Counted from the stretch's first letter, positions 10,505 through 19,737 are shown. The stretch is 64,000 bases of DNA from Clostridium_S neuense (GCF_045310695.1 NZ_JBJIAA010000013.1:103417-167416), one strand, 5' to 3'. Made by a program: numbers and translations. The notes: a model not told the origin generated them from the sequence alone.

Positions 10505-10564
10505 CTATATACCTTTAATGTCAATAAAGCTAACGTCTTTGCTTTCTTCTATTTTAGTGATTTT

Positions 10565-10730
10565 TTATGTAATCTTACTTAATTCATCTACGAATGCTGG
10601 TCTCTTTTTATATAAAACACTCAACTCATTTTTTAATTCCTTCTTCATTATTACCTTTTGGAACATTTAAAAATAATGCTAAATCTAATTTTATATCATT
10701 TATTGATACTATATAATTTTTATTATTAGC
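10565..10730 (-). pseudogene. Decayed small reading frame (unrecognised)
   Basis: On the minus strand one frame reads NNKNYIVSINDIKLDLALF and on to NEEGIKK before a stop. Moving one base over, the neighbouring frame continues as LKNELSVLYKKRPAFVDELS and ends at TAA 10565. Together they look like one short protein broken by a single frameshift. The product is not recognised. The piece lies between two terminators in the 700-bp gap between the chemoreceptor and the Nudix gene, where I see nothing else. Confidence 0.3.
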
Positions 10731-10734
10731 CACA

Positions 10735-10772
10735 AATAAAAAGTGATATTTTAAAAGCTATAAATATCACTT
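10735..10772 (-). terminator. Terminator of the Nudix gene
   Basis: The inverted repeat AAGTGATATTT/AAATATCACTT begins 5 bp after the Nudix stop codon. On the minus strand it runs into TTTTTATTT, as in a rho-independent terminator. Confidence 0.75.
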
Positions 10773-10777
10773 CAGTG

Positions 10778-11161
10778 TTATAATTTTTTAAGACTTTCAA
10801 CAACAAATACATCTGCTGGTACCCAATTAAGCTTAAAAAGTTCATCTAATGGTACCCATCTAACTTCATTATGAGCATTTAAATGGAGCTTTCCTCCACA
10901 TACCTCGCATAAAAAGCAGTGCATTGTAAGATGAAAATTTGTATAATCATAATCAATGGTAGTTACATATTTAGAAATTTTAATATCCAGTTCTAATTCT
11001 TCTTTAATTTCACGGATAAGTGCCTCTTCTCTTGTTTCTCCGGGTTCTATTTTGCCACCTGGGAACTCCCACATATCTTTAAAATCGCCATAACCGCGGC
11101 GGGCTATACATATTTCGCTGTCACGTTTTATAATTGCTGCTACCACTTCTATTGTTTTCAT
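10778..11161 (-). CDS. Nudix hydrolase, MutT/(d)CTP diphosphatase type
   Basis: This 127-residue protein contains a full Nudix box at residues 36-58: G36, E42, then RE at 50-51 and EE at 54-55, fitting GX5EX7REUXEE. The compact size and the WEFPGGKIEPGE context match the MutT/NudG-like pyrophosphatases that remove oxidised or modified nucleoside triphosphates such as 8-oxo-dGTP or 5-methyl-dCTP. The exact substrate cannot be read from sequence. The protein is cytosolic. The gene is monocistronic, with its own terminator immediately downstream. Confidence 0.92.
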   Translation of the reverse strand: MKTIEVVAAIIKRDSEICIARRGYGDFKDMWEFPGGKIEPGETREEALIREIKEELELDIKISKYVTTIDYDYTNFHLTMHCFLCEVCGGKLHLNAHNEVRWVPLDELFKLNWVPADVFVVESLKKL

Positions 11162-11330
11162 TTATAATCACCCCTGCATGCTTGTTAATTATACTACAAT
11201 TTCACATGTAAATAAAATTTACATACGTTCACTTTTAATTAATAAAATTTCATTATCATTATAAAACTTTTTCTTCTTCATTTTATTTATGACATATTTC
11301 TCATTAAAATCTAAATATTTGTATAATAAA

Positions 11331-11357
11331 AGGTTCAAGCTAAACAACTTGAACCTT
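11331..11357 (-). terminator. Terminator of the GPH symporter gene
   Basis: The stem AGGTTCAAG/CTTGAACCT has a 7-8 nt loop and on the minus strand is followed by TTTTATTATAC. It sits about 45 bp past the symporter stop codon. Confidence 0.75.
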
Positions 11358-11402
11358 AATTCATACAGCAAACTATTACTATTTATTTTTCATGCAATAC
11401 TC

Positions 11403-12800
11403 TTACTGTCCATTTTGTCCTAATGATGCTTCTAATGACTTTACTATTTCAGCATGTCTCTTCTCTGTTAATTTGATTTTGCATAAGAATATAATACAAG
11501 ATACAACCATTAGAGCTGCTGGCAAATAAAAAGCCCACATTTTAAATGTAAGAATACCTTTTGATGTTATATCCTTTGCTTGTGCATTTCCAATCATACC
11601 ACAAGATACTGATACAAAACCTACAATACCATTAGATAACGCACCCGCAATCTTATCTAGCAATGGACGAAGAGATAAAGTTACAGCTTCATTACGAACA
11701 CCATTTTTCCATTGTCCATACTCAACTGCATCACTTATTGTCATTAGCACTGATAAGAAAATTAATTGGTATGGGAAATAGAAGAATACTAAACCTACAA
11801 TAATAACTGCCAATAAACTTGAGGATGCTACTGAAAATAATAAATATCCAATTAACATTGATACTATACCAATTGCGTAAACGTATTTTCTTGAAATAAA
11901 TTTAGTTATAACTGGATATAGTGGAACAGCTACGATACCACAAATTGCAGATACGACACCTACAATTGAGAATGCTGCTATATTACCGATAACATATTGG
12001 AAATAAAGCATTAATACCGCTGTTGTAGCTACATAACTAATAGCAAATAAAATATATGCTAAAGCTAACCACATTAATTGATCATTTTTAACAAGTGCAC
12101 CAAAAACATCTTTAATTGAAGTTTTATCATTTTGTTTACGTAAAACACTATCTTCTTCTTTTGTTCCAAGGGCTGCAATCCAGCTTGTAACACCATATAT
12201 AGCTGCAGCTATTAAACCAAAAGCAAACCATCCGCTAGAAGCTTTACCAGAAAACTTTGAAGTAAAAAATGCAACTATAGGAACTACTGCTAGAGTTGTA
12301 CCATTTGCCCCTAATGATGAAGCAAAACGAGCAAAAGTTGCTAATTTTCCACGTTCGTTTGAATCTTCACTAAGTGCAGGTATCATTGACCAAAATGCTA
12401 TATCTTTAAATGAATAAGTACAATCTAAAACAATAAAAACAATAATAAATGCAACTGTGAACAAAGTTTGATTACCTGTAGCTAGTCCAAAAAAATTAGT
12501 AAATAGCATTACTAGGCAAATTGCACTGACTGTTCCACCAAAACAAAGCCATGGACGAAATTTTCCCCATCTAGTTTTGGTAGCATCTATAACTCCACCA
12601 ATAAGTGGATCAAATACGATTTCAATTAACCTAATACCAACAACCAATGTTGTAACTAAACCTATCATTTTCGTCTGAACTTCTTTTGGTGCTCCTTCAA
12701 ACATAGCTTTGGTAACAAAAATCATAAAATATGTTGATAGTGTTGCATAATAAATATCATGACCAAATGCACCTAACGCATACGCAATTCTTTGTTTCAT
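11403..12800 (-). CDS. GPH-family sugar:cation symporter (MFS)
   Basis: This protein of about 465 residues has roughly twelve hydrophobic helices. It shows the GPH-family layout: a YALGAFGHDIYYATLSTYF start, DPLIGGVIDATKTRWGKFRP in the loop after helix 2, and AVEYGQWKNGVRNEA in the second half. The family (MelB, LacS, XynB, GusB) imports glycosides, pentosides or hexuronides with Na+ or H+. The substrate is not readable here. I prefer the ATG at 12800 (MKQRIAYALG), since AAAGGA lies upstream; a further ATG at 12821 is possible. No catabolic enzyme is adjacent. A second, almost entirely deleted copy of the gene start lies upstream (12985-13230). Confidence 0.9.
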   Translation of the reverse strand: MKQRIAYALGAFGHDIYYATLSTYFMIFVTKAMFEGAPKEVQTKMIGLVTTLVVGIRLIEIVFDPLIGGVIDATKTRWGKFRPWLCFGGTVSAICLVMLFTNFFGLATGNQTLFTVAFIIVFIVLDCTYSFKDIAFWSMIPALSEDSNERGKLATFARFASSLGANGTTLAVVPIVAFFTSKFSGKASSGWFAFGLIAAAIYGVTSWIAALGTKEEDSVLRKQNDKTSIKDVFGALVKNDQLMWLALAYILFAISYVATTAVLMLYFQYVIGNIAAFSIVGVVSAICGIVAVPLYPVITKFISRKYVYAIGIVSMLIGYLLFSVASSSLLAVIIVGLVFFYFPYQLIFLSVLMTISDAVEYGQWKNGVRNEAVTLSLRPLLDKIAGALSNGIVGFVSVSCGMIGNAQAKDITSKGILTFKMWAFYLPAALMVVSCIIFLCKIKLTEKRHAEIVKSLEASLGQNGQ

Positions 12801-12984
12801 TTTTATACACATTCCTTTCATTTCTTTAAATATAAAAAGCTTAATGTCTTTAAAAGAATTTTTAGTTTATTATTAAACATATGAATTCAATTTCACTTTT
12901 AGATATAAATAACCTTTAATTACAGAAAACCTTTACTATAAACTTTCTAGTTACTTCACTTGCACATATAGTAGAACTGGTAAA

Positions 12985-13230
12985 ATACATTCTTAATATA
13001 ATACTGGATAATAAATATCATCACCTAATAGACAATTCTTTGTTCTATTTGTACACGTTCACATCCCTTTTATTTCCCTAAATACATAAAACATAATGTC
13101 TTTAAGAGAATTTTTTTGTTTGCTATTAAACATATAAATTCTATTTTACTGCAGATATAAGCAACCTTTACTTATAGAAAACCTTTACTATAATTTTTCT
13201 AATTGACTCATTACTTATATAATAACACCA
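12985..13230 (-). pseudogene. Relic 5' end and leader of a duplicated GPH symporter gene
   Basis: The sequence at about 13005-13230 is an imperfect direct repeat of about 12760-12990. Shared blocks include aataaatatcat, caattctttgtt, the purine/pyrimidine-rich leader near taatgtcttta, and aaaacctttactataa. The first part matches the start of the symporter coding region; the rest matches its upstream leader. I infer an ancient tandem duplication of the gene, after which the upstream copy was deleted down to its first few dozen bases. The remaining leader could still carry a promoter. Confidence 0.55.
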
Positions 13231-13762
13231 TTGAAATTTATCTGCAATATAATGCTGCGAAATTTTACATTTCACTGCATAAATAAATTTAAATTAATAC
13301 GTATTAAGATATAAAATTAAGATAGCTATTTTAATTTTTATTCAATCAAGTTTAAAACATTCCTATAGAAAATGTTTTCTTTTATACAATTTTATTTTAC
13401 CAAATATTTCTTAATAATACAATAGTTTTTTTTTAACGTTTTCAATAAGTTTAATAGTACAATTAATTTATTAAACCTAAAATTTTATTTAACCCCTCCC
13501 CAAGCGTTTGGTTTATAATGTAACAAAAAAAGAGTGGTAAAAATAAGTGATTTTGTAAAGTTACCAGAAACACTTTAAAAAAGAGCAAACTGACCTTAAA
13601 AAAAGTGGCTGCCCAAATATCTATAACTTTACTTAGCAAAAACAATTATTTTATATGGATTAGTCTTAGCAGTAATGCTCTTGGTTGTAAATCCATAGAT
13701 AACGATTAGATTTATATTTCCAGGATACCTATAAACAAAAACTTATGGTAACTAGTACTGCA
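13231..13762. other. AT-rich stretch with no recognisable gene
   Basis: About 530 bp of AT-rich sequence. Short open frames exist on both strands, for example a 60-codon hydrophobic frame at 13463-13645, but none has a ribosome binding site or recognisable content. Nothing here can be called with confidence. Confidence 0.5.
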
Positions 13763-13960
13763 CTATTTTTTAATTATATAATCAATATATCCCTGTTTTA
13801 TTTTCTGCCCTTCATAGATTCTTTCTAAAACTCTATTTTCTTTAAATAATATCTTCATACCTTTAAAATATTTATCTGCTTCATTAATATCATATGTAGT
13901 GTAAAAATTTACATCTAAAATTCCGTAGGTACGGAGAATTTTTTCTCTTGAACTACCGTG
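13763..13960 (-). pseudogene. C-terminal fragment of an unidentified protein
   Basis: The last 60 or so codons of this frame (YGILDVNFYTTYDINEADKY and on to a lysine-rich end at 13763) have a natural protein composition. The codons before them lie in the adjacent inverted-repeat element (13964-14187) and read as hydrophobic nonsense. I read this as the 3' remnant of a gene whose 5' part was lost, with the element marking the break. The family is not recognised. Confidence 0.45.
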
Positions 13961-13963
13961 GAA

Positions 13964-14187
13964 GCAAAGTAGCAATGCTGAAGGAACGATTAAAAAAAAT
14001 CCTAATAAATCTTGGTTCAAAAATTGTAAAACACTTAGATATTTCAATTGTCCGAGTATTTTTTCAGCGAGTAAACATACACGGGGCTTGGGCTTTGCCA
14101 ATTGTCCTTCTTATCTTTAGTATTTTATGACTTTTGAACCTTAGATTTATAGGACTTTTTTAACGCAACGAAGCATTGCTACTTTGC
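13964..14187. repeat. Inverted-repeat element, family 3, copy 1
   Basis: This 224-bp element has perfect 16-bp terminal inverted repeats: GCAAAGTAGCAATGCT at 13964 and its reverse complement at 14172-14187. Further inside, AATCCTAATAAATCTTGGTT pairs imperfectly with AACCTTAGATTTATAGGA. A shorter relative lies at 32082-32222. No coding capacity for a transposase is visible. It ends 5 bp from the stop codon of the exporter gene at 14193. Confidence 0.85.
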
Positions 14188-14192
14188 ATTTT

Positions 14193-15863
14193 TTACACAT
14201 TAACTGCTTCTTTTTCATTAACGCTTTGAGAATTTTCCTGTTTTTTATTAAAAGGCACAGCTATTAAACCAAATATTGATATAATTCCTGTTATCAAAAA
14301 GCATTTATTATAAACTTTATAGCTTTCTTCCTCCTTTATTTTTGAAGTATCATCAATTATTTTATCTACTTCTTTCTCCTGAACCTTAAAATTTTCAATT
14401 ACAGAAGCTTTCATTTTGTCAGGCACAGTTTTTAATACTGCCGCTTCCTTACCTATAAATATATTGTGAACAGCTGACTTTGAAAAGCCACTAGAACTTT
14501 TACTGTTAGAAGTCTTTATTTTATCATTAAACGAAGTCTTTACTTGTGCTTCAAGAACTGTGCTCTTGTTTATTTCTGCTGATATCTTATCCTTTGTGTT
14601 TTGAACTGCAGTTGTCATAAAATTGCTGCTAAGAGTTGATACTAAGGCTATTGCTATGCAGGCACATAACTGTCTTAAACTATTTTGTATTCCTGAAGCC
14701 ATGGCATTTTTATCCTTAGATATCTCTTCATAAGCAGTTTGATAAAGTGACGTTGTAATTCTGACACCAATTCCAAGGAGTATAAAAGCTGTAATAATTA
14801 TTGTCATATGATTTTCCTTATTCATAAAGGCAAACATAAGATTTCCTACTGCTACTATAACTATGGATACAAAGGATACAACTCTATCCGAAATATTTTT
14901 AGCTATAAGTGGCAGAAGCGGTGCTGATATAAGTGCCGCCACACTTGGAATTCCCATCATTAAACCTGCCTTTAAAACTGAATAGCCAAGAGTATTTTCA
15001 AAATAGAAGTTAAGTAAATAAGATACAGGCATGTAAGCAAAGAAAAATACGGCTATTAAAATTATTGAAGCTGTAAAACTCTTAACTTTGAATAAGCTAA
15101 ATTCAATCATCGGATTTTTTATTTTCATTTCATATATTGCAAAAGCAATTATAGATGCTGCTGAAAGTATAAACATAACAATAATTTTAGTGCTGCTCCA
15201 GCCATAATCATTTCCTTTTACAAGAGAAAAAGTTAAGGCACCGAGGCCAACCGCTAAAAGAATGCAGCCTATAAAATCTATTCTCTTTTCTATAGTTTCA
15301 TCGTAACATTCGTTAACATATAGTGCTCCAAGTATAAATGCAATGATAACAAAAGGTGTATTTACATAAAATATAGCTCTGTAATTAAAATATTCATTTA
15401 AAATACCACCAATAACAGGACCAGAAGCTGCTGAAATGGATATTATCATTCCTACAATAACTGCTAACTTGCCCATGGCCTTTTTTCCAAAGAGTTCAAT
15501 TCCCAGTGGTATGGAAAGTGGTGTTAATATAGCTGCTCCTACACCTTGAAGAATTCTAAAGGCTATTAGCATGTTTAAAGAATTTGCAAATCCACAAAAT
15601 ATTGATGCAGCACCAAATAAAATAAGACCAATTAAAAATAATTTTTTTCTTCCATATATATCTGCTATTTTTGAAAAATTAATAAGTAATGAAGAAAAGG
15701 CAATTAAATATGCAGTACTTACCCAGGATATCCCTGTTGTATCAGTATTAAAATAAACTGCCATGCTTGGAAGCGAAACATTTACTATAGTACTATCAAG
15801 CACTGTTAAAAAACATGCTATAGCTATTGATATAAAAGCTAAAATTTTTTGTGATTTTTTCAT
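14193..15863 (-). CDS. DHA2-family multidrug exporter (14-TM MFS)
   Basis: This 556-residue protein resembles EmrB/QacA-type drug:H+ antiporters. It has the helix-1 motif FLTVLDSTIVNVSLP, the loop DIYGRKKLF, the helix-5 antiporter motif with GPVIGGIL, and about fourteen hydrophobic segments. A hydrophilic stretch of roughly 100 residues (about 430-525), rich in K/S/E, separates the last two helices; it is longer than usual and probably extracytoplasmic. I start at ATG 15863, preceded by GAGAGG; in-frame codons further upstream lie in the leader. The gene is divergent from a TetR regulator with a palindrome between them, a classic repressor/efflux pair. Confidence 0.9.
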   Translation of the reverse strand: MKKSQKILAFISIAIACFLTVLDSTIVNVSLPSMAVYFNTDTTGISWVSTAYLIAFSSLLINFSKIADIYGRKKLFLIGLILFGAASIFCGFANSLNMLIAFRILQGVGAAILTPLSIPLGIELFGKKAMGKLAVIVGMIISISAASGPVIGGILNEYFNYRAIFYVNTPFVIIAFILGALYVNECYDETIEKRIDFIGCILLAVGLGALTFSLVKGNDYGWSSTKIIVMFILSAASIIAFAIYEMKIKNPMIEFSLFKVKSFTASIILIAVFFFAYMPVSYLLNFYFENTLGYSVLKAGLMMGIPSVAALISAPLLPLIAKNISDRVVSFVSIVIVAVGNLMFAFMNKENHMTIIITAFILLGIGVRITTSLYQTAYEEISKDKNAMASGIQNSLRQLCACIAIALVSTLSSNFMTTAVQNTKDKISAEINKSTVLEAQVKTSFNDKIKTSNSKSSSGFSKSAVHNIFIGKEAAVLKTVPDKMKASVIENFKVQEKEVDKIIDDTSKIKEEESYKVYNKCFLITGIISIFGLIAVPFNKKQENSQSVNEKEAVNV

Positions 15864-15885
15864 AATTAAATCAATTCCTCTCTTA

Positions 15886-15921
15886 AAGATAAGCCATTTT
15901 GATAGTTGGAACGGTTTATCT
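15886..15921. repeat. Short inverted repeat (family 2-like) in the exporter leader
   Basis: AGATAAGCC and GGTTTATCT form the ends of an imperfect hairpin lying 25-60 bp upstream of the exporter start, inside its probable 5' UTR. The ends and an internal GTTGGAA match the family 2 elements at 19631, 26330 and 31917. It may influence message stability or translation. Confidence 0.5.
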
Positions 15922-15946
15922 ATATATGATACAATAATTTCATAAC

Positions 15947-15968
15947 TTGAAGTTGAATTCAATTTCAA
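15947..15968. promoter_or_regulatory. Candidate TetR operator palindrome
   Basis: The near-perfect 22-bp palindrome TTGAAGTTGAATTCAATTTC(AA), centred on GAATTC, has one symmetric mismatch. It lies between the exporter start (15863) and the tetR-like start (16076), which is the usual place for a TetR operator controlling both genes. The role is inferred from symmetry and position. Confidence 0.55.
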
Positions 15969-16075
15969 TTTATATATTAGCATTATAATTTAACTAAGTC
16001 AATATGTCTTGATTTAAATTTACTTAAGCTATACAATAAAAAAAGCTTCTAATTTTATGAAAGGAATACAATAAA

Positions 16076-16711
16076 ATGGATAAAAAAATAAAAAAGCCAA
16101 CACAAAAAAGATCTATTGAAAAATATGAAAAGATTATTACAGCCGCTTTTAAGCTTTTTAATGAAAAAGGCTATTTTAACACCACTACTACAGATATTGC
16201 CAAAGAAGCCAATATTGCTACCGGCTCTGTATATACATATTTTAACGATAAAAAAGATATTTATATTGAAATTTCAAATAGAATAAGCAAAAATATATTT
16301 GAACCTACAGAAAGCTTTTGGGAGGAAAACAAGAAATTAGACTTCAAAAATATTGAAAATGTAAAAAAAATCTTTAGAATCTTTATTAAAGACATGATGG
16401 GTTATCATAACTTCTCAAAACTTTTTCATGATGACATGACAGCTCTAAAGCTTCTGGATAAGGATATTGCCTTATTAGACAAAAAAAATTCTAAAACACG
16501 TATAGAACGCACAAGAAACATACTCAATTTGCTTTCTATACCATTTAGAAGTAAAGAAGCTTCAGATGTATTTCTTCATTACTGTAATGTTCTAATAGAT
16601 GACGTTTGCCATCAAGTTCTCTATGATAATTCTATTAAAAATACGGATTTATATATTGAGCAAGCTGTAGAGATGCTGTGCACTTTGTTAAAAAATACAT
16701 CAGATATTTAA
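16076..16711 (+). CDS. TetR/AcrR-family transcriptional repressor
   Basis: This 211-residue protein begins with a basic segment (KKPTQKRSIEKYEKIITAA) and a TetR helix-turn-helix at about residues 25-58, including TTTDIAKEANIATGSVYTYF. A helical ligand-binding domain follows without recognisable ligand residues. It is divergent from the DHA2 exporter and probably represses that gene and itself through the palindrome at 15947. An effector drug would release it. The ribosome binding site GAAAGGAAT is moderate. It is followed by a bidirectional terminator. Confidence 0.92.
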   Translation: MDKKIKKPTQKRSIEKYEKIITAAFKLFNEKGYFNTTTTDIAKEANIATGSVYTYFNDKKDIYIEISNRISKNIFEPTESFWEENKKLDFKNIENVKKIFRIFIKDMMGYHNFSKLFHDDMTALKLLDKDIALLDKKNSKTRIERTRNILNLLSIPFRSKEASDVFLHYCNVLIDDVCHQVLYDNSIKNTDLYIEQAVEMLCTLLKNTSDI

Positions 16712-16774
16712 CTATGTAATTACGTATTAAAAATATATATAAAGTTAATTTTTTATATTTCCATGGACAACAAA

Positions 16775-16802
16775 ATGCACCTTCAATTTAAAGAAGGTGC
16801 AT
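16775..16802. terminator. Bidirectional terminator
   Basis: The perfect stem ATGCACCTTC/GAAGGTGCAT has an 8-nt loop and sits between the convergent tetR-like and oxidoreductase genes. U-tracts are modest on both sides. Confidence 0.7.
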
Positions 16803-16830
16803 GAAAATTCCGTATCCACCATAACATGTT

Positions 16831-18726
16831 TTAAATATTGATTGCTGCGTAAAAGCTCTCTCTAACAGCTGAAGTAATATTTCCTATTTTTCTACAGTCA
16901 CCAACAACATATGTTTCATCAATAATATGTGCTAACTCATCTGCTGCTTTGCTATTTGGTCTTACACCAAGCGATAAAATTACAGTATCACATTCTAAAT
17001 TTTCTATGCTGCCATCCTCTTTAGTTATTACCGCTCCCTTATCTGTAACTTCTGTAAGTCTAACTTTTTCAATAACCTTAACACCTGCTGACACTGTCAT
17101 AGCGCGAAGTGTTTTGGATACCAACATACTAGCTGCTCCCTTTGCATCAATTTCATTAATAGTAAGTATATCAATAATTGTAACATTATGACCAGACTCT
17201 GCTAAAGCGTATGCCGTTTCTGTACCTGTAAGTCCTGCACCTGCTAAAACTAAATTTTTACCGACCTTAGCTTTTCCTGTATCAACATCAGCTGCTAGAA
17301 CTACATTTTTACCATTAATGCCAGGAATACTCGGAATAATGGGGCTAGCTCCTACTGCAATAATTAGAGCATCTGGATTTTCTTTTATAATAAGTTCTTT
17401 AGTTGCAGTGGTATTGAGCCTAATCTCAATCTCTTTAGTTTTATTTGTCATATTTACTGTCCAATCAAAATATCTCTTAATATCACCTTTAATTGGATTT
17501 GAAGCTGCTGGAATTAGGCTTCCCCCAAGCTTACCTTCTTTTTCAATAATAATAGGTCTATGGCCCCTTTCCACTAGTCTTCTTGCAGCCTCCATACCAG
17601 CACATCCTCCGCCAATAATAAGCACTTTTTTGCTTACCTCAGCTTTTTCAACCTTAATAAGCTGCCACTCTCTTCCAACCATAGGGTTAACTGTACACCT
17701 AATAGGCTTAGGGCAAGCATGTGGATCTGAGCCACCTGTACATATGCAACATCTAATACAAGGTCTAATTTCATCAGCTTTACCTAATCTTGCTTTATTT
17801 ACAAGGTCTGGATCTGCAATAAAACTTCTAATCATGGCAACCATATCAGCTTTACCCTCTGCTACTGCCTTCTCTGCTAGTTCCATATTAAAAGAGCCAA
17901 CTGCTACTACAGGTATATCTAATTCCTTTTTAAATTTTTCTGCTAAATGCAAATTTGTTGCCATAGGTACATATGATGGCTGAATCATCATATTAATTAC
18001 TGCTAAATTATATAAGTTACCAGCAGAAACATGCATTAAATCAACTTTATCTTGTATTGCTTTAGCATATTTAATTGCATCATCAACACCAACACCATTT
18101 TCTGTAAGTTCATCACCACTTATACGCCACTCTATTGCCATGTCATATCCAATTCTTTCACGAACTGCTAAAAGAATTTCTCTTGCAAATCTTGTCCTAT
18201 TTTCTATGCTGTCACAACCATATTCATCTGTTCTTTTATTCATGGCTGGAGAAAAGAAATTAGCAATGGTATGTCCATGTCCACCATGAATCATTATCAT
18301 ATCAAAATTAGCCAATTTACAGTTTTCTGCTGCATCTGCAAAGGACTTTACAATATATTTTATATCTTCCTTAGTATAGTCAGCTGGCAAATGTTCTTCA
18401 TCTCTAAGGTTAAGCTCAATAGACGCAAGTGAACCATATCTGTGAATAGCATCCGTTAAATTAAAAAGACCATGTACAACATATTTATTTGACAAATTAA
18501 CAACATACTTTGAATGACTTGCATATTCTTTAGTAACAGGACTGTCACCAACTGTCACAATACCTGCTCCTCCCTTAGCCATAGCTGCTGTATATGCAAT
18601 AAATTCATTTGTAATATAACCATCTTCTGTAGTTGTAAAAGGTTCTGCTGGAGATACCTCAATTCTATTTTTTGCAGTAAGTTTACCAAATTTAATAGGT
18701 TTAAATATATTATCAAAAGTTTTCAT
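16831..18726 (-). CDS. Old Yellow Enzyme-like NADH:flavin oxidoreductase (enoate/dienoyl-CoA reductase type)
   Basis: This 631-residue protein has an N-terminal FMN-binding TIM barrel (about 1-340) with the FadH/BaiCD-like segments MIMIHGGHGHTIANFFSPAM and NKRTDEYGCDSIENRTRFAR. A cysteine cluster for a [4Fe-4S] centre lies around 325-350, and a C-terminal FAD/NAD(P) domain begins at about 370 (VLIIGGGCAGMEAARRL). Such enzymes reduce activated C=C bonds of enoates or dienoyl-CoAs. The cysteine pattern CIRCCIC...C...CTVNP differs from the classic CX2CX3CX11C, so this is a variant subfamily and the substrate is uncertain. A good AGGAGGGG site precedes the ATG. The gene is monocistronic. Confidence 0.9.
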   Translation of the reverse strand: MKTFDNIFKPIKFGKLTAKNRIEVSPAEPFTTTEDGYITNEFIAYTAAMAKGGAGIVTVGDSPVTKEYASHSKYVVNLSNKYVVHGLFNLTDAIHRYGSLASIELNLRDEEHLPADYTKEDIKYIVKSFADAAENCKLANFDMIMIHGGHGHTIANFFSPAMNKRTDEYGCDSIENRTRFAREILLAVRERIGYDMAIEWRISGDELTENGVGVDDAIKYAKAIQDKVDLMHVSAGNLYNLAVINMMIQPSYVPMATNLHLAEKFKKELDIPVVAVGSFNMELAEKAVAEGKADMVAMIRSFIADPDLVNKARLGKADEIRPCIRCCICTGGSDPHACPKPIRCTVNPMVGREWQLIKVEKAEVSKKVLIIGGGCAGMEAARRLVERGHRPIIIEKEGKLGGSLIPAASNPIKGDIKRYFDWTVNMTNKTKEIEIRLNTTATKELIIKENPDALIIAVGASPIIPSIPGINGKNVVLAADVDTGKAKVGKNLVLAGAGLTGTETAYALAESGHNVTIIDILTINEIDAKGAASMLVSKTLRAMTVSAGVKVIEKVRLTEVTDKGAVITKEDGSIENLECDTVILSLGVRPNSKAADELAHIIDETYVVGDCRKIGNITSAVRESFYAAINI

Positions 18727-18765
18727 TTTTACCCCTCCTATATTCCCCTAACGGTTAACTGCCCA

Positions 18766-19341
18766 CTACTTAAGGTTTCTCTTTTTGTTAACAGAATGAT
18801 ACTGGCATGATATTATGTGGTCATCAATCATCCCAATTGCTTGCATAAATGAATAGATTATTAGAGGTCCAACAAATTTAAAGTTCCTCTTTTTCAAATC
18901 CTTACTAATTTTCTGTGATAGCTCATTTTCTGCTGGAACTTCGGATTCACTTTCCCATTTATTTATAATGGGTTTAAAGTCTACATATTTCCACAAATAG
19001 TTAGAAAAACTTCCAAATTCATCTTGTATTTTTAATACTTCTAATGCATTACTCCTTACAGATTTAAGCTTTAGCCTGTTTTTAATTACAGCATATTTCT
19101 GCCTTATTTCTTCAAGTTCCTCATCACTTAATTTTGAACAATACAAAATATCAAAATTATTAAAAGCCTTTTTATACTCATCCCTTTTAGAAAGCACAGT
19201 GCTCCAGGATAGTCCTGCTTGAGCTCCCTCCAAGGAAAGCATTTCAAATATATATGTATCATCATAACTTGGTATGCACCATTCTTTATCATGATATTTT
19301 TGCATTATTTCATTTTTACCAGGCCATTTACAATTATCCAT
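18766..19341 (-). CDS. tag: DNA-3-methyladenine glycosylase I
   Basis: This 191-residue protein matches Tag throughout, with the start DNCKWPGKNEIMQKYHDKEW and the motif EGAQAGLSW. The zinc-binding residues of the E. coli enzyme are all present at the same positions: Cys4, His17, His175 and Cys179. The enzyme excises 3-methyladenine from alkylated DNA in the cytoplasm. The gene is single; its stop lies 39 bp upstream of the oxidoreductase start on the same strand, so the two could be co-transcribed. Confidence 0.95.
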   Translation of the reverse strand: MDNCKWPGKNEIMQKYHDKEWCIPSYDDTYIFEMLSLEGAQAGLSWSTVLSKRDEYKKAFNNFDILYCSKLSDEELEEIRQKYAVIKNRLKLKSVRSNALEVLKIQDEFGSFSNYLWKYVDFKPIINKWESESEVPAENELSQKISKDLKKRNFKFVGPLIIYSFMQAIGMIDDHIISCQYHSVNKKRNLK

Positions 19342-19630
19342 ACAATCACTCCAAACACTTTTAAGTACAGTTATTATAACATTTTATTTTGACAACTGCA
19401 GGTCATATTATGGATGAATAATTTAAAATTGAAAAATTCCAAATTCCAGTCTTATCCTAATAAACAAGGTAAATCATCCTTAACTGGAATCTTTTCACTG
19501 TTATGCCTTTCAGTTTACTGGCATATTTTTCGCATAGGCCACAGCAAAAAAATACTTATCTTTACAATTTGAAGATATTTTTTTATAAATCTGGACACTA
19601 TTTTAGGAATACCCCAAATGTATACAGGAT

Positions 19631-19683
19631 AAGCTATTCCAACCCTAGTATATCTGGTACAAGTTAACCTTTAGTTTATCATT
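19631..19683. repeat. Degenerate family 2 inverted repeat
   Basis: The stretch begins GGATAAGC and ends TTTAGTTTATC, with GGTACAAG and TTCCAAC inside. This is the reverse complement of the layout seen at 31917-32015 (GATAAACC ... TTGTACC ... GTTGGAA ... TTATC). It lies in an 850-bp gap that also holds a terminator and a family 1 element. Confidence 0.4.
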
Positions 19684-19737
19684 TCCTCTACTAAATTGTA
19701 TCACAAAATATCATCTAAACTATTGGCCTTATAATAT

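Noticed and set aside
13463..13645. 60-codon minus-strand open frame
   Set aside because: It lacks a ribosome binding site, has an unnaturally hydrophobic composition and lies in an AT-rich spacer.
13964..14101. N-terminal half of the 112-codon frame ending at 13763, as coding sequence
   Set aside because: These codons are the family 3 inverted repeat itself. Only the part after about 13960 has protein-like composition.
17318..17983. Long plus-strand open frame (221 codons) opposite the oxidoreductase gene
   Set aside because: It is antisense to a well-supported gene, with no ribosome site and no recognisable domain.
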